A stretch of 64,000 nt of DNA from Oegoconia quadripuncta. Lineage: Eukaryota > Arthropoda > Insecta > Lepidoptera > Autostichidae. The position numbers and the translations under genes were made by a program. This document shows positions 1 to 12,000 of the stretch, piece after piece; the first letter of the stretch is position 1; each line of letters opens with the position of its first letter. The notes below the pieces were generated by a model. The model had not been told where the DNA came from. It did no database searches and worked only from the letters and a program-made list of their open reading frames with translations. The DNA lies in NCBI GenBank assembly GCA_949316235.1, contig OX438744.1:37878778-37942777 (forward strand), written 5' to 3'.

Positions 1-56
1 CATTACTTTATTTTTTGACTTGAAAATAAGCTAGATCCTGCGGTTCTACTACATAA

Positions 57-171
57 TTTCATCGATATCGTCATCGGTTACGTTCTGACGTGTGATTGGT
101 TGGTACGTCGCTCGTTCGGCAATTTGACGGTTTCTCATTGGTCAAAGTAATCGATGACGATACCGATGAAG
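57..171. mobile_element. Small MITE / inverted repeat
   Basis: 115 bp with 25-bp inverted ends (TTCATCGATATCGTCATCGG against its near-complement at 147-171), two mismatches. Confidence 0.65.
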
Positions 172-1095
172 ATCTAAGGGCAGATTAGATTGAAAAATCT
201 CTTTTAAATCTATTTGCTTTGACTACACCGCTCAAAAAACAATCATAAAATTCCAAGTTTCTTACGCAACCAGTGTGCGAAGTGTGAGTTTTGTCTCGTT
301 TTTAACTTTACCATCGCGTTCGCGTTTACGAAAAAAGTCCCTATGAAAAAAATAGTTTTGCAAACTATCCGCTAGAGGCGCTGCACATTTCTCCATACAA
401 ATAGTCACGTAAACGTACAAGTAGTAACGTTAAGTCGAAACAAAACTTACACTCCGCCCTCGGCTAACCGACTCGAAACGCGACGTCATTGCTACTAGAG
501 CTGCTAATATAGCTGACCTTGTCACAGCGTACGATCCGCAATATCCACAGATAAAGCACTTCGGGTTGTCGATTAAACCTTTCTTACAGAGTGTCAATAA
601 TAACGGTTTTAATAACAAAACCCTATACCCTAGACGGCACAATAGTTTTAGCAGTGGACTGCACAGATTGTAAAACTAATTTTAAGATATATAACGAACT
701 AAAAGTTTAGATATTTGAAGGGCTTGGAATACTGGCATTTTAAGTACTAGCACGGAACTTATTTATACATATTATGGTTCCCGCAACGCAAACTATGTTG
801 TTACAATATAGTAGTCTTCAGAACAATTCCATACAAAGCAATAAATGAAGTTTGATTTTTAATGACATTTTATTCATATTACAGAGGCGTGGACATAAAG
901 ACTTCAACATTGAGTCGTTGAACTACCCATTATCGACGATTCCAGTTTAGTTTCACTAAATTCCCGACACCGATCTGTTCAGAATGTACTGAGAATGTTT
1001 GTAATGAGATTCTTTTATAAATATATCCATAGAGTTGCTTATATGTGACCATTTTAGAAAGTAAAGCAAATATAAATAAATATTTCTGACACACC
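172..1095. other. Intronic/unique, no gene seen
   Basis: AT-rich DNA without supported ORFs or recognisable repeats; probably part of the large Itpr intron. Confidence 0.5.
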
Positions 1096-1099
1096 AATC

Positions 1100-1252
1100 A
1101 TCAAGTACCAACCTAAGCAAAGCTTGTACTATGGACTCTAGATAAGGGATAAGTATACATAAATATTTATATTAACATCCATGACTCGGCAATAAATGTT
1201 CGTATAGTGGTTTCGCAGACAGGGCAACTATTTACTACACTAACCGGTCGCT
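1100..1252 (-). mobile_element. SINE D fragment
   Basis: Resembles 62575-62782 (AAGCAAAGCTTGTACTATGG, AACATCCATGACTCGGCAAT), with part of the head (CTACACTAACCGGTCG) but the B box deleted. It is followed at 1265-1310 by another short repeat scrap (CCTATGTTCAGCAGTGGAGG). Confidence 0.55.
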
Positions 1253-1414
1253 CTGGAAATTTATGGGGGAGCCTATGTTCAGCAGTGGAGGTCCTGTTGC
1301 TGATCTTCATGCTTCAATGCCTAAAGACGACAGTAAGTACTACTTTTTAATCGATCTGTTTACAGTCTTTTAATAATCTTGACTTTGGGATGTTAGAATC
1401 TTCAGAAAGCACTG

Positions 1415-1620
1415 TTTTTACCCGACAGCCCCAAAAAGGAGGGTTATGTGTGTATGTAGATTTCTGTGTTACCTCCTGTAGCCTAAACTGGTCGACTGAT
1501 TTTGAAGTGTAAGGTGTCGTGTCGTCTTGATCCTTAGTGTTTTATGATAAATACAACATGACGCCCGCAAAATATGCTGACGGGTTCTTAGTTTTTAAAT
1601 ACTTAAATAGTTATTATCAA
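1415..1620 (+). repeat. Interspersed repeat H, copy
   Basis: TTTTTACCCGACAGCC, GGCGTCCGCAAAATATG-like word (ACGCCCGCAAAATATGCTGA) and AAATACTTAAATAGTTAT in common with 12405-12620. Confidence 0.55.
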
Positions 1621-2283
1621 ATGGTTTTCTGTCTACAAACATTGTCAATACAATTTTGAATAGTGTATTAACCGATTCCAAGCCCTTTGTTAAAAGAGCG
1701 TGCGCTACGTTGAGGTGGATCGCGCGCCGGAACAATTTTCATTGTACATCCGGGCGTCACGCACGGGTGGAAAGCGCCAATGATTTGCTACCCTATGAGA
1801 GTGTGTATAAAGCTCAACTTAGTGCACGGCCTGATATTTCGCCCAAATTACTGAGTTTCACTAATGCTGGCTCGGTTACAGTGTTCACTTCCAGAAGCTC
1901 CAGTGATTCGTATTGATCTATTGATGGTGACCAGTGTATCCGAGCCATAAATAATTACATTAAAAGCACAAACATATTAGATACTTATATAGTTTTAGAG
2001 ATGATTTTCTGTTTATTTTACTTCGCATGCGAAGACCATCCGCACCAGGTGAAGACAGGTGGGTCCATTACATTGTCGCGCACTGGCTTTGTGTGTTGCA
2101 CGAGTTTTCACGATTTTTCGCTGTAGTCGATTGGTTGTGTGAACAGACCAAAGGTACTCAAAAGCAACACTGTAAAGCGAATCACACTCAATTCATTTCA
2201 TAGCAGATTCATTTTCGGTGGTAAGGTGATTCGACGCAGATTTAATTCAAATTAGTGTCGCTAGATGGCGTTGTTTTCAATTA

Positions 2284-2706
2284 TTAGGTCTTTACCTATG
2301 AAAACGGAGATTTTTTCCTCGTTAATCATATGTAGCTATGTAACTCCTACGATTCTATAGCTATTTCCAAATTTGTTTTTTATTTGGAAAATGGAATATA
2401 TTTTCAAGGTTTCACATGAAATATTTTTTTATTTCTGGGCTAAATCACCAAATAAATAAAAACCTTGAACACAGCTGTTATGTGCTTCCCATATTATTTT
2501 TTAGATTCGCTGAAACTTTTATAAAGCGGTTACTTTTAAAAAATAACACTGCCTATACCTAACTTAATGTTAATCGATAATACACACAAAGTTTGGCCAA
2601 ATTTGGTATTGCCGTTTCCAAAAAAAATTTAAAAATGTTTATATGGAGAAAACGGTCTTAATGAAAATCTTCATACAAAACGCAAATTTCATAGGTAAGG
2701 ACCTAA
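2284..2706. mobile_element. mariner-like MITE copy 1, inserted in another MITE
   Basis: Inverted ends GGTCTTTACCTATGAAA... and ...TTTCATAGGTAAGGACC flanked by TA. The interior matches 53329-53732. It splits a repeat of the 41638-41812 type (left arm at 2222-2283). Confidence 0.75.
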
Positions 2707-3379
2707 TGTTTGAAGAAAAGTTGTTACGAGAAGTTTTATATCCGGGCCATATCCAAATCTGCTTTGGCGTGATTGAGTAACGATCTTCACAAATTTTTAC
2801 ATTAAAACAAGTGTTCGGGCCTTATTTCAGAATGCTGCTCAAGCATAGATCTGCGCTGCGTAGATAGAAAGAGACCCCGCTATACAAGTTACATACAGCT
2901 GTCCCTTTTTAACTGTCCTCAAGCGGAGATCACTGCTTGAGTAACATTATGTAATACGGACCTTACCTACTACTATCGGGTCTCGTTATCCAGAAGATAG
3001 ACAGCACTACTCTCAAAACTGGTTTTAGTTTAGAGAAATTGTATCTTATAAACTTCAGTAGAAAGTTATTATCTATATTTTACGAGACTGGTTTTCTTTC
3101 TTTAAATACAATACAATATCAGAATCGACAATTTGTCGAATTTACTTTGTTTTTGCGCACAACCGTCTTTGTCTTTTATAATAAAAATTGTATGTACAAG
3201 TAAATAAATTTCTATAAAGTTTCTACCTGCTCTTTAATAAATGTAAGCTTAATATTAAAGGCAAATTGTGCGCGAATGGATATCATATAATAACTTCTAC
3301 GATAAAATGCATGGAACTAGCAAATTGTTTCTTTGTTCTATATTAGTTAAATTAAGTACTTATCGAAAATAATGGCATT

Positions 3380-3919
3380 AGGCACTGGTCCCACCGCACC
3401 GCCGACGATTAACGAGAAGCGATTACAGCTAGAAACGAGTTGGCGAGCAGCGAGAAGCGAGTGTGTAGTTCTGATAGTTTTGTCGCTCGGCTATAAAGTG
3501 AGTGTTCGAGTGCGACTAGCGATTACTCGCACCACTTGCTCAGGCGGGGCGGCCGAGCATACAGTCCTGCACACAGAGTACTTTTGTATATACGTGTCCT
3601 AAGCAAACCTGCACGCGAGACACACGTGTTCAATTCATAGTAAATATTTGCACTTAAATTCACTTTGTACAGTAGAATGATCGCTCTGACCGCCAAGCGG
3701 GCATCGCTTGGCGAGTACCGCTGAGCGAGTTTTATCGTTTATAGCTTTTATTTCATCAACTATTGAAGAGAGTCCTCGCCGGCGGTGTGAACAGCCAGCG
3801 CTGAACTATAAATATATCTCTCTCTTTTACCGACACGTAGTCTTTATCTTTTGTTCGTTTCTTGAGCGAGAAAATAGTCGATAGCTAATCGCTTCCTCAC
3901 CCTGGTGGGACTAGTGCCT
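3380..3919. mobile_element. MITE, ~540 bp, GGCACTRGTCCCACC termini
   Basis: Inverted 16-18-bp ends flanked by TA on both sides; GC-richer interior that accounts for the open frame near 3372-3602. Confidence 0.7.
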
Positions 3920-4240
3920 AAAGAGCACCATTTGATTTTAATGAGAATTTTAAACGAAGGCTCAAAAAAGTGAATATTCACAAAATGTAAATTTTACGGA
4001 AATGTATTGTATTTCATGCTGATAAAGAAGTCAATAATAAAACCGTCAATTATTGACAAAACAACCGGCTTCATTAAAGTTCCGTTTTCTATTCCTGAAT
4101 GCATTATCAGATCTTCAACAATTTTATTTGAGAGAAAAAGATATCTCTAACTTACATTTACAAAAAAATACAGTCGAATTTATAACTTCCTCTTTTTATA
4201 AGACGGTTAAAAAGCGTTTCACACAAATCACAATATATTA

Positions 4241-4454
4241 CTTTTTTTTTTCTATGCACGACGGGTTCGTACTTGACCTCCATCACACCTGATGTTAAGT
4301 GAAGATGAGGTCGAAGGTGGAAGCGTACTGACCCGGAAACCCCAACACATTTGGGGGAATGGCTATCTTATCTCTGACAACCGGAACACAACAATGCTAT
4401 TAACATTGCTGCTTGGCGGCAGATTTAGATAAGATGGTGGTAGCTAGCTACTTT
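4241..4454 (-). mobile_element. SINE B, truncated
   Basis: Poly-T start, then the tail of the SINE-B family (GACCTCCATCACACCTGATG, GCTATCTTATCTCTGACAA). The tRNA-like head is missing. Confidence 0.75.
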
Positions 4455-4771
4455 TGGCGAAGTGCACAAAACGTATTAACTCATGGTGTCGTCTCTTTCT
4501 GAATGTACAATGTTGAAAAAGACGGTTTGTGCAAATCACCGTATACATAACATTTTGTTTGTCGCTAATCGCTTTATATGCCCAAATTGAAATTTCTTAG
4601 ATCTATCTATTCTCTTCTATTTTGTTTACAATGGGGTTTAAACATAAAGCTAGATGGCGTCACTGTTGAAGTCTCTATCAAAACCAAACCTTATTTATAT
4701 CGGTACAGCGACTAATTTGATTTTAGCAGCTAACATAAGTAACTGTCGACAGTAACGCCGCCAGGGGCTCT

Positions 4772-4909
4772 ACTGCCTAACTCAAAGCTATAGCGATAGC
4801 CATAGCAATGCACTGTCTGTCTTAGTTATTGTGTTACGATATGACAATGACGGACCGTGCATAGACGTCATAAACGATAGCAATGTCCAAAGCAATTGAG
4901 TTAGGCAGT
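4772..4909. mobile_element. MITE G copy 1
   Basis: Inverted ends ACTGCCTAACTCAAAGC / GAGTTAGGCAGT around an interior with GTGTTACGATATGACAATGA. Confidence 0.75.
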
Positions 4910-5221
4910 CTGACTGCTGGCCATATTTAGCAGGAGAAATGGGCAATTCTTAACCCTATTGCTGTCTTTATGTATTCTGGCAAATAAATAATTTCTAATT
5001 CGCTTATTTCTGTTGTTGATTTTAATGTTTACTTTCCCACAAGATGTGTTGCACATTGGTGTTCAAACTGCTTTATCAGACGGATAAGTCGCTAATCCGG
5101 GCCCTTGATTTTATAACTTGCAACAAGAAAGTGGTTTATGGTTTGCTGCCTCTGCAATATAGCAACACTAGTTTTCCCGCCAGCGGGTTCGCCTGCATGG
5201 AATAACTTACTCGCGGAAATT

Positions 5222-5378
5222 TGATTATATCGAGGGAACAACTCACTTTATCGGGATAAAAAATATCCTATGTCTTAATCCAGGGTCCTACCTATGTACC
5301 AAATTTCAGCTAAATCCGTTCGTCCGTTTCGCCGTGACTCAGCAACAAATAAACAAACAAACATCTAAACTTGATTGT
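5222..5378 (+). mobile_element. Helitron-like fragment
   Basis: Contains CCTACCTATGTACC, AAATTTCAGCTAAATCCG and CGTTTCGCCGTGACTC, typical of lepidopteran Helitron-family middles. Confidence 0.5.
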
Positions 5379-5903
5379 TCGGATTAATCCGTTTGAAGTG
5401 TGATCAGGGGTCCGGATTCGATCTTCCTATCACAATTTATGACTTTAATTTTAATGAACATTAATGTCGTTGCCTGGCTAGTCAGATACTCGATGTGTTG
5501 ACGTAAGCATGATCAGAATAGCGACCGAAATTTGTGGCCAATAGACAGACCGCCAGTTCGTGACTCTAAAGCACGCGGAAGCCATTGGATTAAGGCTGGC
5601 AAAGGAGAGGGCAGAGTGATGTGATAAAGACGATGCTTCTACCTAACAGTGGGTACAACAACACGCAGACCAATGGCAGACGGTCAATTTGTGTCAGATT
5701 AATGGCCAACTGACTTGATTAAACCGCTCCTTGTTATTGAAAACAATCGGAACCAATTGATTATCAGGCACACTGAAGATCGGAAACACTCTTATGAAAA
5801 TGCCGCTAGTGGTCATCCACCAAGGACTGACCGCGCCAGACGTTACTTAACATCTTTAAAAGACATTTTCAATTCCTAACTAAGCCCCCTTTCCCTCACG
5901 CAG

Positions 5904-6044
5904 CTAAAGTACTGATGCGCACCGGTCAAACCCTGGCGCAGGTGCAGGCGCACTTGGACAGGGAGGGCGCTTCGGACTTGGTCGTGGACCTAGTCATCAA
6001 GAGTACCAACAGGCAGGCCATCTTCCTCGAGGCGATACAGCTTG
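5904..6044 (+). CDS. Itpr: Itpr exon: regulatory ARM segment
   Basis: This is the first Itpr exon visible. It follows a CAG acceptor at 5901-5903 and begins with two bases of a split codon. It reads [12 protein letters not shown], then [14 protein letters not shown] and [10 protein letters not shown], a conserved IP3-receptor helical repeat. It ends in phase 1 at donor GTGAGA and joins the exon at 9108 through a Gly codon. Confidence 0.95.
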
Positions 6045-9000
6045 GTGAGAACTTTAATTTTCAGAAATATAGAATGTTAAATGAAGGTGAGATCGAAGGT
6101 GGAAAGCTCATTTGGGGGACTGCTATCTTATCTCAAACTGTCGGAATATTTATATATACGAAAAAGAGTTGAAGTACTAAATTAGTGCGATTTAAAATTT
6201 TCTATAGTAACAGAAAATATGGAATATAATTTCGATATTTATCTATGTATCCTTTTATTTATTTCGATAAATTTGGTCTTGAAAGTTTATATGGAAGTCG
6301 TGTGGGATAACCCTCTTAACGTCAAGCCCACCTCCAATCAAACCCACTATTAAACTTTTATCCCGCTGGGAACAAAACGAATCCATTTGTGTAAAACTCA
6401 TACGACGACATACGACTATACCAATTGGAGGCGGGTTCGAATCCCGCTTGGGGCATATGTTTGTATGATGCATACGGACATGTGTACCCGAGCTATGGGT
6501 GTTTTCATTTATAATAAGTATTTATTTACAAAAAAAAATGTATTTATGTAATATATCAACCCATCTGGTATGTACTGTGGAGCTAGATAGTATTGTGTGT
6601 ATGTCCAAGGATATTTATTTATTTTCAAACTAAGGACAAATAGACAACATATGACATTTACCTACACCGGTCGTATACAATATATGCACCATGTAACGGA
6701 AAGTGTTATGTATTAAACGGTATTAAAGTACCCATACAAACGAAAGACTTGCTATGTGGTCGACTCAGAAAGCACAAAAATCAATGTTCCATAGATTTTG
6801 TTCTAGTAGGTGTGAAGATACGACTGTTTTCTTTAATTATCTCAATGAATCACACTACTTACGGTATAGAATAGAATAGAAAGCGTTTATTTGACACACT
6901 GGACGACACATTATACTATTTCCATTTCTTTATTTTCTCGATGACAGATCTAATTTGATAGTTGTAGTGTTGTGACTAAATAAGTAATGATATCGATCGC
7001 AGTTCTTGTTTTATGATGTTACATTAAACAGGGGCTTAGCAATGGGAGAAAAACTTTGTCATGTAATTTAATTTAATCACTTTAAGAAAGAGGGACTGAG
7101 GAATATCTTTTATTTATATTATATGCAGCCTGAGTAACACCAGGAACAGGTCAGCTAGTATAAAATATATATATACAATATCGATACAATATAGATATTT
7201 CTATCATAACATCACTATTCATATTGCCATAGAAAGTAACTTTATTAAAATGTTGGTTATTTATCGTACTTTAAAAAAAAAATACTGCATTTATGGACTC
7301 AATTTGTCTTGGATGAATATTATATGGGATAAAGGAACAAAATTAGGCAGTTGTCGTATTTTTTATACCTCGCATTTAAAAGTTAATTTTTGCGTAAAAT
7401 GCGCAGTTACATTCTACAGGAGCTGTCATCGAGAAAATAAAGAAATGGAAATAGTATAGTTATACAAAAACGGAGAGAAAAAAGAAATAACAATAACATA
7501 CTTAATATACAGCTAAAAATGATAAGATAGATTAGAAATCGGTGTCGTAAAGTGGTGCCAAAAAGGTCTCCACTCAGCATGAGTTGCAGTTGTATTAATA
7601 ACTACAACGCTGATTTTCTGTGGAGCCTCGCGTGACGTACGGACGTTTCACCAACACTGAATATAAATAAAAAGTAGTATGTGGAATAAAAATTAATAAA
7701 ATTGAGTGAGAATGTTATAAATATATGTTAACAATATAAAATCAGAGATGACTGTATAGGCTTACTTCCCTTTGCCTTCTCCGAGAGGAGTGAATTGTAC
7801 TTATTAAAAATTAAAAACAAACACAGACAAACAAACACAGGTAGGCTTTTTGGCGGGAACTCGGCGAGTGAAGTAGCATTTTTCTTTATAAGTCTTAAAA
7901 TTTGTGCATTCTAACTTTTGAAGCTTAATAATGGCAGAATATTGTGCAGCAAACGTTAGTGTTGGTGTACAGGTGAAGGGAAGTGTAAATTAAAGTGCGT
8001 AACGGAGCTTTCGGGTTCCCACAAGAAGCCGCCAAAATCTTTTGTAAAGCATTCTGCCACTTTACTGAAGAATGACTTGACCGTGACTGTGACTTGACTC
8101 TGTATACGACGAATTACTTGTTTTGATTGAGACTGACCTATAAACTGAAGAAATAAGATAAATAAAAATTTTCACTCGAAACTGGCAGTAATGTCCCTCG
8201 ACAATGAGGTTGACTGGTTGCCATCCTCAAAAATAAGAAGAAGAAGAAACACAGGTAGGGGCTTTTTGGCGGGAACTCGGCGAAGTAGCATTTTTCTTTA
8301 TAGGTCTTAAAATTTGTGCATTCTAACTTTTGAAGCTTAATAATGGCAGAATATTGTGCAGCAAACGTTAGTGTTGGTGTACAGGTGAAGGGAAGTGTAA
8401 ATTAAAGTGCGTAACGGAGCTTTCGGGTTCCCACAAGAAGCCGCCAAAATCTTTTGTAAAGCATTCTGCCACTTTACTGAAGAATGACTTGACCGTGACT
8501 AGACTCTGTATACGACGAATTACTTGTTTCGATTGAGACTGACCTATAAACTGAAGAAATAAGATAAATAAAAATTTTCACTCGAAACTGGCAGTAATGT
8601 CCCTCGACAATGAGGTTGACATCCTCAAAAATAAGAAGAAGAAGAAACACAGGTAATGGTGGGTCGGCGAATTCCTGCAGTACAACGGCCCAGTCCACAA
8701 AGAGATAACAAGATAGTGGTTGTGTCTTCATTTCTGTTCTTTCTGTTTGGTGTAGTGGTTAGAAACTCTGCTGCTTTTTTTTTACGCACAACGGATTTGT
8801 ACTTGACCTCAATCACATCTGATGTTAAATGAAGATGAGGTCGCGGGTTCGAATCCCGCTAGGGGCATATGTTTGTATGATGAATACAGACATGTGTTCC
8901 CGAGTTAGGATGTTACAAGCCTAGTTGCTTAATGTGGAACTAGATGGCGCTGTGTGTGTATGTGTAAATTTCATTTATTAATTTAATTTATTTGTTATTT

Positions 9001-12000
9001 ATTCCTGTCTACTCATGCGTACACGATTTTCTATTCTTTCTATAACTTTAGTATGTTAATTCCCTGTCAAAAATTAAATTATAAATAAACGTGATTCTTT
9101 CGTGCAGGTATCGCCCTTCTAGAAGGTGGCAACCCTATAATTCAACACAGCATATTCACGAAACTACAAAACGGCGAGATATCGCAAGCGTTCCTCAAGG
9201 TTAGTGCCCGCCCAGTGATCGTTGCCAAAATCGCCACCACCTTTATAGTTATTGACGTAATAACATTTGAGAAAAATGATAGGAAATATCTTTCCTATAA
9301 TTTTTCAAAAAAAAATCTCTCCGGAGAAAAAAAAATCCGGAATGCATTCCATCATCGATAATATTATGTAATGCATTTAAGTATTCACCCTGTATTATAA
9401 ATCAACAAATTGCATGCGAGGAGTAATATGGACTAACAACGACATCTAACAATAATTATTGAATTACACTTGTGTTAAATCACCCTAATCCGCAAACACT
9501 GAAATGAAATGCGAACTGACGATGTTTCTGGTTCATCAGGTGTTCTACGACAAGATGCGCGAGGCCCAGCAGGAGATCCGCTCGCTGGCCACGAGCAGTA
9601 CGGCCGCGACCAGCGCCGATAAGCAGCGGGCCTCCCACGCTGAGAAACAAAAGCAACCGCCCCCAGACGGTATTAACCTTCACATCTATGGCCCTTAAAC
9701 AGAAATATCTATGTCTTTAGCAGTTGGTGGTACTAACGTTAGTATTGATGAGGTAATACAACATGTACTCAGAGGCTTGCACAACATTTTGTCACCGGGT
9801 AGGCAAAATGATAAAATTAGCTATTAAACGAGAAAAACAACAACTACGAAATAATAACTTATTCTTATAGCAATCCTCGCAACTGTTAGAATATTTCAGT
9901 TCACATCAGTATACTTCAGCTGTCTTGCATTTCCAGGAAAGCTTACAATTTACTAGGTAGAATAGAAAACGTTTATTTGACACACTGGACGACACATTAG
10001 CTATACAAAAACGGAAAACAAATAACAATAACATACTTAATACACAGCAAAAAATTATATTATAAGATAAACTCGATCTCAATCCTAAGATCGATTAGAA
10101 ATCGGTGTCGTAAAGTGGTGCCAAAAAGGTCTCCACACAGCATGAGTTGCAGTTGCATCAATAACTACAACGCTGATTTTCTGTGAAGCCTGGCGTGACG
10201 TACGGACGTTTCACCAACACTGAATATAAATAAAAATTAATGTGTGGTATAAAAAATTTATAAAATTGAGTGAGCATGTTATAAATCAGTGTTAACAATA
10301 TACTTATTAAAAATTTAGGTAGGCACGCCTTTCTGCCTGGGACGTCACTGCATTGACTAACATATTATTACAAGATTGATATGAATTTTAGTTCACACTT
10401 GAGATACAGTTCCATAATTAAACTGTAAAATTGGATTGAGACTCCATAAACCCATGGTGCGTTACCTATAAATTCAATGCTCGAATATCACAAGTTTGCG
10501 GTCAATGTTAAATGATTGGATTGATAATTTGTTTATTATCTAGAGATAACACTGTGATAGCTATGAGAATTCGTTCCGGACACATTCCGTTGAATAACTT
10601 CGCGTCTTTGATGGGGAAAGCCCCATTTCCTTATTGCACAGAATGTGACGTCGTGGAGGATATTTACCACATACTAATGGAGTGTGTCCGTAACGAGTCC
10701 CTCAGAAGACGTGCTTTAGCGTCTCCGCTATCGGATTCAGCTAAGGCACTGTACAAATTATGAAAAGTAGGGGATGTACTATTAATTGTACAATATTGAC
10801 TAAGCTCTCAAAATTAAGTTAAAAAAGGAGTGTTAACTGATTACTTTGTGGCTTCATCCCTTCATAAGGTATTAAGGTTAGGGAGATGACGCGATATCTT
10901 TTACATGTCTAGTTTTAAAACTCATTACTATGGTTAATTACTATCTACAACCAACACCGGTAAGAGCCCTCTTAAATTTAAAATACACAAACAAAATAAT
11001 ATAAGGATGGTAACTCGACATGAAATCCAGCCAACTTTAGACCTTATCGCTCAAATAATTATCTATCTTTTATAATTTGACACTTAAATTTGTGCTGTGT
11101 TAAATTCAATAAGTGTCCTGGTATTTTTTTAAATAAACGTAAGGTGTGTCCCATTTGAAATTATTTTTGTTTTTAATTTATAGCTGAGGTTTCAGGTAAG
11201 ACAGCGCCAGGGCCGATAGTGGTGGGCGAGGAAATGGATGAGGAGGTGGCCAACGCTTGCGGCTCGGCCGTGCACGCCTACTCGGATATACACACCATGT
11301 CGCACGGTGAGTACTGTTGTGTCACGTACTTGGGTCATACCTAGACTGTCCCTTACATTTAAAAGAAGTTACCTACCTATTAAAACCGTTTAACTTAACA
11401 TCAATTGTTCGAAATGATGGCCATTGTTCTCAATACAGTGCTGGCTTCGACATCTCAAGGATTGTACTGCATATATTATATATGTATATAACTATAAAGC
11501 CCTATTGTCTGTGGCATGTTAGCGACAAAACGGTTAAAACCGATTTGAAAACGGTTTTTTATTTTCGAAAGTTTGCGAGATATTTGATAGAAATTGGTTA
11601 AGCCGTTCTGATGATATTTAGCGTTTAACATAGTACAAATAGGTCTGTGTATCTATGATATAATGATTCTTTTTTATAGTTGTATATTGCTTAAATTATG
11701 CTTATTTTTATGGTGCTAAGGCACAACTGTACTAGAAGAGATAATGGCGGAGAAGAAACGCGAGACGGGCAACGCAGACGTGCTGCCAGCGAAGGTGGCC
11801 ATCATGAAGCCAATCCTGAGGTTCCTGCAACTGCTCTGCGAGAATCACAACCCTGATCTGCAGGTCAGTCCTTTCACACGAAGCCTACGTGGTAACATTA
11901 CGCTTGATATTAAAAATACTATAAAACAGAAACTTATTAACAAAGTACATATATTATAAAGTATCAGACTATTTAAATGTTAATCATCCCTGGACACAAT

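Noticed and set aside
1656..1916. 86-codon open frame as a possible upstream Itpr exon
   Set aside because: No resemblance to IP3 receptors, no fitting splice borders, and no conserved motif.
3372..3602. 76-codon open frame
   Set aside because: It lies within a GC-rich MITE bounded by inverted GGCACT...AGTGCC ends; no protein motif.
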